DNA of 64,000 nucleotides from Pseudarthrobacter sp. NIBRBAC000502770. GTDB lineage: Bacteria > Actinomycetota > Actinomycetes > Actinomycetales > Micrococcaceae. The notes below the pieces were generated by a model that was given only the letters and a program-made list of their open reading frames with translations, made no database searches and was not told the DNA's origin. The stretch's first letter is position 1, and each line of letters starts with the position of its first letter. Made by a program: the position numbers and the translations under genes. The stretch is taken from assembly GCF_006517815.1 (NCBI RefSeq), contig NZ_CP041198.1, positions 2,790,001-2,854,000 on the forward strand. Reading direction: 5' to 3'. Shown here piece after piece: positions 8,282 through 17,465 of the stretch.

Positions 8282-10504
8282 TCACTTGCCCTTCGACGGC
8301 GTCGGCTGCGAAACGGTACCGGGGGCGCTGATCAGGTTCTGCGGCGGGGCATCGAAGTTGCCGTGGTCGTACAGGCCCACAACACCCTGCATGTACTGCG
8401 CCCACTGCGGACCGGCGATGAATGCCCCATCCACCGCCGGGTAGAACTTGCCGTTGACGGTGATGTTGCGGCCCAATCGGGTCGGGCCGCCGTTGAAGGG
8501 GTCGCCAAAGAAGGACGCCGTTGCCAGGCCCTTCGTATAGCCAACCACCCAGGTCTGGTTGTTGTACTCGTTGGTTCCGGTTTTAGCGGCATCCGGAACT
8601 CCCAGCTTTTGCGGGATCAGGAGGCCGGAGCCCTTGGTGAGGACGTCCTGGAGGACGTTGGTGACGGCCTTGGCGACGTCCGGTTTCAGGGCGCCGGCCT
8701 GGCAGGAGGACGTTTGGCCGCCGATCTTGTTGCCCTGGGAATCGTCAACCTCGGTGATGGACATCGGCGAGCAGTAGGTCCCGTTGGCGTCGAACGTGGC
8801 GAAGGCATTGGCCATGGTCAGCGGCGCGACGTTTTGGCTTCCCAGGATGTTGCCCAGGGTTGAGAGATCGATTTTTGCGCCGTTTCCGCTGCCCAGGTGC
8901 AGGCCGATGGCGTCGGCGGCGCGCTGGACATCGCAGAAATCGTTAAGACCGGCGAGTGAGGCGAACGTTGCCGTGTTGATCGACTGGTAAATGCCTTCCC
9001 GGACCGTCATGGGCCGGTACCAGTTGGGTTCATCGTTCTGCAGGTCCGAGGATTGCGGCACGGTGCTGTCGAACCAGCCCTGGACCGGCTGGCAGGTGGT
9101 CTTCCACGGGTAGTAGATGCCGTAGCGGCGCTTGGAAGCGTCCACAACCTGGTTGGTCGATTTACCCTCGCCCAGCCACGCGGCCAGGGTCACCGGCTTC
9201 ATGGTTGATCCCGGCTGCATGCCTCCCACACCGCCCAGGCTGTTCCCGGCGCTGTCAGAGCTGTCCACGTTGAAGTTGTAGTCGGAGACAAACCCGGCGC
9301 CCTGGTCGGGCAGTTTCCGTGAATTTTGCGCCATGGACAGGACCTTGCCGGTGCCCGGTTCGATGGTCACCAGCGAGGCGCCCCACTTGTCCGGGTTTGC
9401 GCCGGCGGTGGCATCCACCTGCGCCTGGGCCGGTCCCTGCAGGCGCGGATCCAGGGTGGTCTTGATGGTCAGGCCACCGGCCATGATCTTCTGGTCCCGC
9501 TCGTCCAGGGTGGCGCCATACGCCGGGTCGTTCTCGATCTGGTGCAGGACGTAGTCGCAGAAGTACTGGGCCTGGGCCGCGTAGGCGCAGCCCTGCTTCG
9601 GTGGATTGACTTTGAGCTGGATCGGAGTGTTCACAGCGTCGTCATGCTGCTGCTGGTCGATGTAGCCGTGCTGCAGCATGGCGTCGAGCACCAGGTCGCG
9701 GCGGCCTTTGGCCGCTTCCGGGTGCACCGTGGGGTCGTAGAGTGACGGGCCGTTGACCAGGCCGGCCAGCAGGGCGCCCTGGGGCAGGGTGAGGTCCTTG
9801 GCATCAACAGAGAAGAAGTACTGGCTCGCGGCCTGGATGCCGTACGCGTTGGCGTTGAAGCCGACGACGTTCAGGTATCCGGCGAGGATCTGGTCCTTGG
9901 AGTACTTCTCCTCCAGGCCGATGGCGAGCTTCATCTCCTTGATCTTCTGGTTCACGCCCTTTTGCCCGTTGAGCACCACCTGGGCATCCTTGCCCTGGGC
10001 GATGAGGTTCTCGTTGAGCATGTTCGTGACGTACTGCTGGGTCAGCGTGGACGCGCCCTGGTGGCCACCGGCGGCGTCGACCGCCAGCGCCCGGAAGATG
10101 CCTTCGGGATCGATGCCGCCGTGCTGGTAGAACCGGTAGTCCTCGACCGCCACGATCGCGTTCTTGATGTTGGGTGACATCTGGTCGAGCGGGATCCGGG
10201 TCCGGTTCTCGTCGAAGAGCGTCGCGATCAGCGACCCGTCCGCCGCCAGGACACGCGTCATCTGTGCGGGCGGCGCGGAGAAGACATCATTGGGCAGGTC
10301 GGTGGTCAGGGCGGCGGAACCGCCTGCCACTGCCGTCTCGGTCAGCGCTGCGGCGGGTACCATCAACCCGGCCACCAGGGCGCCGCATAGGGCGCTGACA
10401 CCGATGAAACCCAGGAACCAGCCAAGCGTGATTCCGGTGGCGCGGAACAGGTTCCTGCGCCGGGGCACGGCTGGGGAAGTTGGGGACGGGACTCGTTTGG
10501 GCAT
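8282..10504 (-). CDS. class A penicillin-binding protein (transglycosylase/transpeptidase)
   Basis: A 740-residue bifunctional cell-wall synthase. A short cytoplasmic start and one membrane span (about residues 24-52) are followed by a GT51 glycosyltransferase domain (VEDYRFYQHGG, with the catalytic Glu, and GASTLTQQY). The transpeptidase domain has the acyl-serine motif GSTMKP, SIN and KTGTNE. It polymerises and cross-links peptidoglycan at the outer membrane face. The length is normal for the family and no PASTA domain is seen. An inverted repeat (TATGCG 8175-8180 / CGCATA 8193-8198) lies just past its stop codon, between it and the microprotein gene. Confidence 0.95.
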   Translation of the reverse strand: MPKRVPSPTSPAVPRRRNLFRATGITLGWFLGFIGVSALCGALVAGLMVPAAALTETAVAGGSAALTTDLPNDVFSAPPAQMTRVLAADGSLIATLFDENRTRIPLDQMSPNIKNAIVAVEDYRFYQHGGIDPEGIFRALAVDAAGGHQGASTLTQQYVTNMLNENLIAQGKDAQVVLNGQKGVNQKIKEMKLAIGLEEKYSKDQILAGYLNVVGFNANAYGIQAASQYFFSVDAKDLTLPQGALLAGLVNGPSLYDPTVHPEAAKGRRDLVLDAMLQHGYIDQQQHDDAVNTPIQLKVNPPKQGCAYAAQAQYFCDYVLHQIENDPAYGATLDERDQKIMAGGLTIKTTLDPRLQGPAQAQVDATAGANPDKWGASLVTIEPGTGKVLSMAQNSRKLPDQGAGFVSDYNFNVDSSDSAGNSLGGVGGMQPGSTMKPVTLAAWLGEGKSTNQVVDASKRRYGIYYPWKTTCQPVQGWFDSTVPQSSDLQNDEPNWYRPMTVREGIYQSINTATFASLAGLNDFCDVQRAADAIGLHLGSGNGAKIDLSTLGNILGSQNVAPLTMANAFATFDANGTYCSPMSITEVDDSQGNKIGGQTSSCQAGALKPDVAKAVTNVLQDVLTKGSGLLIPQKLGVPDAAKTGTNEYNNQTWVVGYTKGLATASFFGDPFNGGPTRLGRNITVNGKFYPAVDGAFIAGPQWAQYMQGVVGLYDHGNFDAPPQNLISAPGTVSQPTPSKGK

Positions 10505-10716
10505 TCGTGTGTCCGGATCTTCTTCCTTGCCGGCAACCGTACGTTTTTACCCTACTCTTCAGAATTCGCGTCCCGCGGGCCCATCCCTGCAACCACGCGG
10601 GACTCCGGGATAACTCATGGCGTTTTCCCAGCAAAGTCGGCCGCCCAACAGATGCCTCCAGCGGCGTAGGCCTCTAACAGGGGTAGCTTCCGCCCCAGGT
10701 TAGGTAGTGGATGTGC

Positions 10717-10745
10717 TTGTTGCCGGGACCCGGCGTCGCTAGCGT
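10717..10745 (+). promoter_or_regulatory. candidate promoter of the lipoprotein protease gene
   Basis: TTGTTG and TAGCGT are separated by 17 bases and lie about 60 bases before the protease ATG. This fits a vegetative sigma promoter; the call is by eye only. Confidence 0.4.
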
Positions 10746-10805
10746 GAGCCTACTGGACCGGTAACTGGGGCTGGGCCAGTGATCACCTTGGGGGAAGGAA
10801 ACCCG

Positions 10806-12077
10806 ATGTTCGCAGCCACACGCCGACTTGTCCGCTGTACACCCGCGGTTGCTCTCCTGCTCCTCGCCGCGGCCTGCCAGCCACCCCAGACCGCCCCTGT
10901 CAGTTCCTCTCCGCCTTCCACTTCCCCGCCAGTCGCCGCGCCGTCGGCTTCCACCACGGCCCCAGTGCCCACTGCCTCAGCATCGCCATCGCCATCGCTG
11001 ACATCAACGCCATCTCCGACCGCGCCAAGAGACTGGGCGGAGACCGTGAAACTGGTCAGCTCAGGGGTGGCCCGCCTGGCCGTAACCCTCTGCGACGGCG
11101 GCGGCGTGGGCACCGGCTTCCTAGTGGGCAACGACCTGATCATGACGGCGGCCCACGTGGCAAAGAACGAGGCCGCCATCAACGTTTCGGTGAACGGCCA
11201 GTTCACATCGGCCACGGTCCTGGGGATCAACGACAATCTGGACCTGGCCCTGTTGCGGACGCCCACGGCTGTGACCGGTTACAGGTTCAATCTTGCTCCG
11301 GACCTTCCCACCCAAGGCGTTGAGGTGGCAGCACTTGGCTTTCCCCTCGACCGTGGACTGACCTTCACCTCCGGCCGTGTCAGCGCCCTCAACCAGGAAG
11401 TCAGCCTCCCTGCCGGAACAGTTCGGGGCCTCATCCAGACGGACACGGCCATCAATCCAGGCAACAGCGGCGGACCCCTGCTCCTCATGGACGGCAGTGT
11501 GGTGGGGGTGGTCAGCTCGAAACGGACGTGGGTCCTGGGCACCCGGGACCAGAACGATTACGGTGCCGAGGGCGTGGGGTACGCCGCTCCGGCACCATCT
11601 GCCGCCGCGGCTCTTTCAGACTGGGGCCGCCGCACTACACCGCTACCCCAGGCCAGCTGCGACAACCAGGCGCAGACTTCCAGCAGCGACATCATCACCA
11701 CCAACCATTCGAACCACGAGCAGGCACCCAAAGTCATCCAAAGCCTGCTCACCCATGGACAGGCAATCAACCGGGCTGCCTACGACACTGCTTTTGCCGT
11801 CCTGACTCCCGAACTGCAGGCCAGTGAAGGCGGACTGGCCAAGTGGAGTTCCGGGCTGGGAACGTCCTTCTGGCGCGCCCTGACCGTCAACACCATCAAC
11901 GGCTCCGGCAACGAGCTGACGGCAGATGTCGTCCTCCGCACTGAGCAGGCCGCGGCCGACGGTCCCGGCGGCCAAACGTGCTCCGACTGGGGCATCCGCT
12001 ACAGGATGTCCTGGGACGGGACCATCTGGCGGATGGCAGCCGCGTCCACTCCCTCAGGGCCACCCAAAGCCTGCTGA
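10806..12077 (+). CDS. trypsin-like serine protease lipoprotein (S1C, HtrA-like)
   Basis: A 423-residue lipoprotein: signal peptide with lipobox LAAAC, then a Pro/Ser/Thr linker of about 60 residues. The protease domain shows the catalytic triad in TAAHVAKN (His), NDNLDLALL (Asp) and NPGNSGGPL (Ser), as in DegP/HtrA enzymes. No PDZ domain follows; instead there is an unrecognised C-terminal domain of about 140 residues. The ATG at 10806 has GGAAGGAA upstream. It is exported and anchored outside the membrane, where it may process or remove proteins. It is divergent from the penicillin-binding protein gene. Confidence 0.85.
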   Translation: MFAATRRLVRCTPAVALLLLAAACQPPQTAPVSSSPPSTSPPVAAPSASTTAPVPTASASPSPSLTSTPSPTAPRDWAETVKLVSSGVARLAVTLCDGGGVGTGFLVGNDLIMTAAHVAKNEAAINVSVNGQFTSATVLGINDNLDLALLRTPTAVTGYRFNLAPDLPTQGVEVAALGFPLDRGLTFTSGRVSALNQEVSLPAGTVRGLIQTDTAINPGNSGGPLLLMDGSVVGVVSSKRTWVLGTRDQNDYGAEGVGYAAPAPSAAAALSDWGRRTTPLPQASCDNQAQTSSSDIITTNHSNHEQAPKVIQSLLTHGQAINRAAYDTAFAVLTPELQASEGGLAKWSSGLGTSFWRALTVNTINGSGNELTADVVLRTEQAAADGPGGQTCSDWGIRYRMSWDGTIWRMAAASTPSGPPKAC

Positions 12078-12093
12078 CCGCCCCCAGTACCCG

Positions 12094-14535
12094 TCAGCCG
12101 GCGCTGGAGGTGGGCACCGGAACAGGCTTCGAGCCATAACCGGAGTCAAGGGTAGGCGCCTGGGTCGGGTAGGCAACGGACGACGTCGGCTGCGGGCTTT
12201 CCGTGTATTGCTCCGTCGGGGCGGTGGCACCGGACGTCGGGGCTGGGTTGGGATCCCAGGCAGGCACCGTCCCCGGACCGGACGGTTCCACGACGGCCGC
12301 GGACGGCGTGGGGCCAGGGCTGGGCTCAGCCGAAACAGAGGGTGCAGGCGTGGAAGCTGAAGTCACCGACGCACCCTTGACGATGGCCGTAATCTGCTCC
12401 TTGTATCCGTTGAGGGTGGCCTGGATATCGGAGAGCGGTACGTCGCGGATGTTTTTCCCGTATTCGGCGATCTGGGCCCACAGCGCTTCCAGCTGGTGCT
12501 TGCTGTCCCCGTCCAGCGGACCATCAAGGGTCAGGACCAGCTGGCTGGCCAGGGCATAGGTGAGGCAGTCCAGACAGTTGTAGTTGGCCGCCGCGGAAAG
12601 GTTCTGCGGCACGATCACGTTCGTCTGCCCCACGACCAGCACCACTTGGAACCCCACGGCAACCGCCGCGCAGGCCGAACAGTTGGCAAAGGCGTAGGCC
12701 TGATTGGTGGTGGTGACGGGTTGGCCGTCCTCGGCCCACACCAGCGCGAACGCCACGCTGTACTGGACGGAGCCGTCGGTGGTGTTGACGGCGAGCGCCT
12801 GGTTTCCGTCGCCCTCGGGAGCGGCCGGCCGGTCGAAAGGGAACACCCAGGAGGGTGCCGCAGCAGCGGGACCTGCGTCGGAACCGCCGCCGGGAGCAGG
12901 AGCGGCGGAGGCAGCCGCCGGTACCAGCACCATGCTCAGCTGGGGGTTGTCCCGGGTCGGTTTGGCCGTGCCGGCAGGCCACAGCGCAACGGTTCGTCCC
13001 GCCGCGCCCTGTCGCAGCGCCCCGGCGTCGCGCGCTGGAAGGATCGTCCGGGTGGCATCACCCAGCGTCCCGCGCTCGTAGGCCTGCACCGGGCGGTACG
13101 TCCCGCCGTCGGGCCACCACGCCCAGGCGAGCCCACCAAGGAGGGCGGCCACGGCGCCCATGGCCACGATGCGCTGGGCAACCTTGCCGCGCGTCTTCTG
13201 CCACAGCCCGGTCACCAGCTGCCGCAGCAGCCGCATCACGATGTACACCACGCCCAGCACGGGCACAGCCACCACGATGATGGCCAGCGCGCGCACCGTC
13301 ACGCCCAGGACGTCACCCGCGGACAGGCTCGCGGCCAAAGCTTCCTGCTGTTTGCCCACGCTGGCCCACCCGGTGGCCAGCAGCCGCGGCAGAGACAGCA
13401 CCATCATCACCATGCTGAACAGCAGCACCGGCACCGTCACCAGGACCCAGATGCTGACCACAGCCCGCGCCCATGGTTTCAGCACCTTGCTTTCCGGGTT
13501 TCCCCACCGCCACGGGAGGATCCCCAGAAGGGTCGGCTTGATCCGCTGGAACAGGTCAGGCACCCCGGTGGCGTCGGCCAGGATGTGGTAGCCGTCGTAT
13601 TTCACCAGCGGGATGAGCTGCCGGACCATCTGCAGGATCTGCGTGACCACTACCAACAGGAGTGCGTCGAACCCGGTGGCCCACCACAAACCCATGATGG
13701 CCACCGCCACGATGGCATTGAAGTACAGTCCCCCCAGGTCGGTGCGGATCCTGCCGCCGCGGCCCAGCCGATAGGAATCCGTGACGTCCGTGAAGAATGC
13801 GGGCCACAGCAGGTATAGCCCCGCCCCCATGGCTCCGGGCGTCGCCCCGCCTTTGCGGGCGGCAGCGGCGTGGCCGAATTCGTGGAACCCGGCGGAGAGG
13901 ATGGTGACTGCGAGGATCAGCAGCAGGAGGGCAGGCTGTTCGAAGGCCTCATGGGTGGCCGAGCCCAGGCCCTTCACCATGAGCACCCACCAGCATGCGG
14001 CCAGGAAGGCGGCCGTCACGGCCACCACCAGCAGCGGGTGGAACAGCGCGGCGAACGGGGCGGTGATCCTGCGCGTGCGCTCGGGATCGGACACGATGAA
14101 GCGGAACCGCAGGCCCAGCAGCGGGTTGGACTTCCTGACCTCGGGCTGGCTGCCGTCGGCGAGCCGGAGCAGGCCCATCGGCAGCAGCTGGGAGTCCATC
14201 AGCGTGCGGACGTTGTCCGCGCTGACCAGGCGCCCGGAGCCGTCGCTGACGTGCCGGGAGATGGCCTCCAGGTCGCGCGTCCCGTCCGCCCCCTCCAGCA
14301 CCAGGTACAGGAGCCGGGTCAGCTGGAGGGTCTGCCCGTCGCCGCGGCGTACCAAGGACGGGGGCTCCCGGTAGCCGGAGCCTTCCGCCGGGCCAAGCAA
14401 CTGCACGCCGTCGGCCAGCGCAGGAAGGTGGGCACCCGCCGTCGTGATGGTCCGGTCCGGCGGATCCTGGGAAAGGCCGGTGCTCGACGACGGCGGGCCC
14501 GCCTGGGCAGGCGGGCCGCCTTGGGTCTGGGTCAT
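12094..14535 (-). CDS. membrane M50 metalloprotease with PqqD-like N-terminal domain
   Basis: An 813-residue multi-span protein. Residues about 45-125 look like a PqqD/RiPP-recognition-type winged helix (TRLLYLVLEGADGTRDLEAIS). The membrane core has the site-2-protease zinc motif HEFGH at 218-222 and the second motif KYDGYHILAD at 312-321. Further spans run to about residue 490. The extracellular part carries NCSACAAVAVGF and YNCLDCLTYA cysteine pairs and ends in a Pro/Ser/Thr tail. It is annotated in relatives as a peptide zinc metalloprotease. It starts 6 bases after the repetitive peptide gene, its likely substrate. Confidence 0.75.
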   Translation of the reverse strand: MTQTQGGPPAQAGPPSSSTGLSQDPPDRTITTAGAHLPALADGVQLLGPAEGSGYREPPSLVRRGDGQTLQLTRLLYLVLEGADGTRDLEAISRHVSDGSGRLVSADNVRTLMDSQLLPMGLLRLADGSQPEVRKSNPLLGLRFRFIVSDPERTRRITAPFAALFHPLLVVAVTAAFLAACWWVLMVKGLGSATHEAFEQPALLLLILAVTILSAGFHEFGHAAAARKGGATPGAMGAGLYLLWPAFFTDVTDSYRLGRGGRIRTDLGGLYFNAIVAVAIMGLWWATGFDALLLVVVTQILQMVRQLIPLVKYDGYHILADATGVPDLFQRIKPTLLGILPWRWGNPESKVLKPWARAVVSIWVLVTVPVLLFSMVMMVLSLPRLLATGWASVGKQQEALAASLSAGDVLGVTVRALAIIVVAVPVLGVVYIVMRLLRQLVTGLWQKTRGKVAQRIVAMGAVAALLGGLAWAWWPDGGTYRPVQAYERGTLGDATRTILPARDAGALRQGAAGRTVALWPAGTAKPTRDNPQLSMVLVPAAASAAPAPGGGSDAGPAAAAPSWVFPFDRPAAPEGDGNQALAVNTTDGSVQYSVAFALVWAEDGQPVTTTNQAYAFANCSACAAVAVGFQVVLVVGQTNVIVPQNLSAAANYNCLDCLTYALASQLVLTLDGPLDGDSKHQLEALWAQIAEYGKNIRDVPLSDIQATLNGYKEQITAIVKGASVTSASTPAPSVSAEPSPGPTPSAAVVEPSGPGTVPAWDPNPAPTSGATAPTEQYTESPQPTSSVAYPTQAPTLDSGYGSKPVPVPTSSAG

Positions 14536-14541
14536 CTTGGC

Positions 14542-15213
14542 TTACTGCTGCAGGTCGGACTGCTGGCCGGCCGTGGCGTTGGCGGCGCCGTCGATGTGCT
14601 GCGAGATGGTGGCGCTCTGGTCCGAGATGGCGTACGCCTGGCTGTCGATGGAGCCGATGTTGGCGGCGACGGCCGCGTCGATGGGGGCGGCGACGTTGGC
14701 GTTCGCGGCGACGGCACCGTTGATGGGGGCGGCGATGGCGGCGTCCGCATCGAGGTTGACGTCAACGTTAAGCAGGTTACCGTTCAGCGCACCCGCTGCG
14801 TCCGTGACGCCACCGGTGCTTGTGGGCGCAGGTGCCGTTCCGGTGGTCCCATCCGTGGTGCCGGCGTCCGTGGTGCCGGCGTCGGCTGCGCCGTCGCCCT
14901 GGCCGATCACGCTGTCCTGGGTGGAATCAGCGTTGGCATCGGCAGTAATGCCCTGGTCAATTGCCGCGTCCTGGCTGGACAAGGCCTGCGCGTCGGAGCC
15001 GTAGGACAGGATGTTGGCTGACGCGGCGGCGTCAATCGGCGCGGCCACGTTGGCATTGGCGGCGACGGCCAGGTCGATCGGGGCTGCAGCATTGATCCCC
15101 AGGTCCAGGTCCGCGTTCAGGTCCAGGACGGATGCTACTTCCTTGTCCGGCAGTGCTGTGGCCTGTTCGGACATCAGTTCTTCGTCGGTGAGAGGACGCA
15201 TTTCGTTGTCCAT
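14542..15213 (-). CDS. repetitive acidic peptide, candidate substrate of the M50 protease
   Basis: The ATG at 15213 follows GGAGG and gives 223 residues; a longer frame upstream lacks a ribosome site. The N-terminus (LTDEELMSEQATALPDKEV) is leader-like. Two homologous units of about 55 residues (about 35-90 and 151-208) share AAPID/N-x-AVAANANVAAPIDAA and a later DQ-rich end, separated by a Gly/Thr/Ala linker. There is no signal peptide and no cysteine. Position, coupling and low complexity suggest it is recognised and cut, or exported, by the adjacent membrane protease. Function unknown. Confidence 0.65.
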   Translation of the reverse strand: MDNEMRPLTDEELMSEQATALPDKEVASVLDLNADLDLGINAAAPIDLAVAANANVAAPIDAAASANILSYGSDAQALSSQDAAIDQGITADANADSTQDSVIGQGDGAADAGTTDAGTTDGTTGTAPAPTSTGGVTDAAGALNGNLLNVDVNLDADAAIAAPINGAVAANANVAAPIDAAVAANIGSIDSQAYAISDQSATISQHIDGAANATAGQQSDLQQ

Positions 15214-15357
15214 GCTTGTGAGACCTCCAGTGCGGCGCGGGTGCTCTGCCCCAGCGGGCAGCCCGCGCCCACCAATAGTAAGCATGATTAGTAGTTTTGC
15301 GAAGCTTTCCTCTGCCGGTGGCCGCTGCCGGTCATCGCTATACGGGGCATCCAGGGA

Positions 15358-16350
15358 CTATCGCGCTTCGAGTAGCAAAGGCGCGGCCGCAGCAGCCATC
15401 AGTTTGTGGTCGTGCGCTGCACCCGGAATGACGGACAAGGCCCAGTTGAACTGATCCCCTTCCCGGGCTGCATTCCGGGAGGCCTGGTAGAACGCCAACC
15501 CGCGCGTCAGCCTGTTGTCGCCTTGGGCATCGGTCTGCCGGTCGCGCTGAAGCATCGCATCTTTCGGGTCGACGTCGTCGGCGCCGAGGAGAATGATCAG
15601 GCGCCGGGAAAAGGCGTCTCTTAACGCCTTGGGTGCGAGCGGCGAGTTTTTCAATCCGTACGGGTACTCAACGCTTTGGTCCGGCATGGTGTACCAGCCG
15701 GCGTTTGCTGCGACTGCGACGCTGACATGGTTCGTTGGGGTGAATTCCATGAAGCGGTGAACAAACTGGCCTCCCGCTGAATGGCCGAAGAGCGCGTACT
15801 TTTCGGTTTTGCTGTTGGTATCCCGGACCACTGCCTGGAAGAGTGATTCCACTACATTGAAGCTCCAGGACTCTGGCGGGTTGATATTGCCGGCGGAGTC
15901 GAGGATGTTGCCTTGGTTGTAGCTGGCGGCGCCCGGGTAGTCGTCTTTGGAAAATTCCAACACCAGCAGCAGCGTGTTGCTGTTCTGGATGAGCGGCAGC
16001 CAGTCCGATCGGTAGGACTCCCCGTCGCGGTGGGCCCCCGTCATGACCATCAGAATCTGCGCCGACGACGGATCGTCCGGCGCCTTGTACCAGACGCGGA
16101 TGGGCTGGTCCTGCAGTGGACCTTGGCCACTGAAAGCAAAATCTCCCGTCTCGCCCGGCCGTATCATCCGTGTCTGCGAACTGGTGGCAGTGGGGCTTGC
16201 CATGTCTCCTCCTCGATTGGACTGCGTCGGTCCTGCCGGGGTTCCATCGGGGGCGGCAGTGCAGGAAACAGCGAAGGTGAGCACGCTGATGGCGGCCGCG
16301 AGCATCCTAAGCACAGGCTGTCTGCGCCTTCGGACGCGCCGGGCACTCAC
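15358..16350 (-). CDS. alpha/beta hydrolase lipoprotein
   Basis: About 330 residues with a basic start, a hydrophobic segment and lipobox FAVSC, so the protein is probably lipid-anchored outside the membrane. The fold is an alpha/beta hydrolase: nucleophile motif GHSAGG, an Asp in GADDVD and a late His in GAAHDHKLM complete a plausible triad. The substrate is unknown; esterase or depolymerase of a surface polymer is a guess. The start chosen is the GTG whose GTGA overlaps the CapA stop; a GTG 24 bases upstream is an alternative. It is the last gene of the operon. Confidence 0.7.
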   Translation of the reverse strand: MSARRVRRRRQPVLRMLAAAISVLTFAVSCTAAPDGTPAGPTQSNRGGDMASPTATSSQTRMIRPGETGDFAFSGQGPLQDQPIRVWYKAPDDPSSAQILMVMTGAHRDGESYRSDWLPLIQNSNTLLLVLEFSKDDYPGAASYNQGNILDSAGNINPPESWSFNVVESLFQAVVRDTNSKTEKYALFGHSAGGQFVHRFMEFTPTNHVSVAVAANAGWYTMPDQSVEYPYGLKNSPLAPKALRDAFSRRLIILLGADDVDPKDAMLQRDRQTDAQGDNRLTRGLAFYQASRNAAREGDQFNWALSVIPGAAHDHKLMAAAAAPLLLEAR

Positions 16351-17465
16351 TCCCGCGGCTCGAAACAGCGGCACGGCATCCTGGCGACATCGCCCTGGAT
16401 CTGAAGCGCCGGATGGACCAGGGGAATGGCACTCACCATTTGGGGCGCAGTGCAGGGTTGCGTCAGGAAGCCGGTCATGGCGTTGTCGGTGTTGAAGCAC
16501 TTCACCACGAACTGGGCCGGGGCATCCTTCCGCAATTCCAGGCCGAGCGATATCCCCACCCCTTGTTTACCAAAGGAGGCAAAGCGCCCCGGGGTGCCGA
16601 AAACGAAATTGCCAAGACTGTAGGCGACAGGCACCTTGTCGATGTATTCAATTTTGTCGGCAATGTGGGGTCCGGTGCCGACGATGAGGTCGTAGCCGGC
16701 ATCCACCATGGCCTGGGCCCAGAACCGCTGTTCAGGGAGGGTTTCCGTATAGTTGTCGCCCCAGTGAACGTAGGCAATGACCCAGTCAGCGCCGGCAGCA
16801 CGGGCCAGGTCGTAGCCCCTCTGGACGGTTTCCGGGCTGAAGGCAACCGTTCCGGGGGTTGATTCGTCTGCCCGTGTTGCCTTCCCGAAGTTCTCCCCCA
16901 GCGCGACGACGCCGATCGTCCCCATATCCGTGTGCCAGATGAGCGGCCGTTCCGCCTCTGCCAGGTTGTGGCCGGCCCCGAAGGTGTCCATGCCCGAGTT
17001 TGCTGACAACTTGACGGTGTCCTCGAGGCCTTCGATTCCCATGTCCATGGAGTGGTTGTTGCCCAGGCCCAGTGCATCAATGCCGGCTTTGGAAAGTGCC
17101 CAAGCCGCCATGGGGTCCGCGTGGTAGGAAAACTGCTTGCCGGGACTCAGGGGCTGGGTGGAGTAGGTCATTGGGGCTTCTGCGTTGGCGATGACCAGGT
17201 CACCATCGATCATCGGAAGGACCGCCGCCATCGCTGCCTCGTAGGCTGCAGCGTCTGCCAGGGGCGCCTCGCCGTCCCCCAGCATGGTGTCTCCCAGGAA
17301 CTGGATGGACAGATGCTCATCCTCGAGGGCCCCGGCCGCAAGGTCTATTGATTCAACGTGGGCGGCTTCCGTTGCCCCGTAGTTGGCCGCCAACGCCCCG
17401 GTTCCGCCCAGGGCCACGGCCAGTGCAGCGGCGATGAGGACCCGGTCGCGCTTCTTGGGGTGCAT
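16347..17465 (-). CDS. CapA-like metallophosphatase-fold protein
   Basis: 372 residues from the ATG that overlaps the ABC gene stop (TAATG). An N-terminal signal or anchor segment is followed by the CapA fold of the poly-gamma-glutamate capsule family: FLGDTMLGD, NAEAPMT, GLGNNHSMD, VHWGDNY and GTGPHI in the usual order. In Bacillus, CapA/PgsA takes part in polymer export, but no ligase gene (CapB/PgsB) is present here. The protein is likely extracytoplasmic. Its place between an exporter and a hydrolase lipoprotein suggests handling of a surface polymer or peptide. Confidence 0.8.
   Translation of the reverse strand: MHPKKRDRVLIAAALAVALGGTGALAANYGATEAAHVESIDLAAGALEDEHLSIQFLGDTMLGDGEAPLADAAAYEAAMAAVLPMIDGDLVIANAEAPMTYSTQPLSPGKQFSYHADPMAAWALSKAGIDALGLGNNHSMDMGIEGLEDTVKLSANSGMDTFGAGHNLAEAERPLIWHTDMGTIGVVALGENFGKATRADESTPGTVAFSPETVQRGYDLARAAGADWVIAYVHWGDNYTETLPEQRFWAQAMVDAGYDLIVGTGPHIADKIEYIDKVPVAYSLGNFVFGTPGRFASFGKQGVGISLGLELRKDAPAQFVVKCFNTDNAMTGFLTQPCTAPQMVSAIPLVHPALQIQGDVARMPCRCFEPRE

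Noticed and set aside
12496..13818. 440-codon plus-strand frame
   Set aside because: Antisense to the M50 protease; composition is His/Arg/Gly-rich nonsense.
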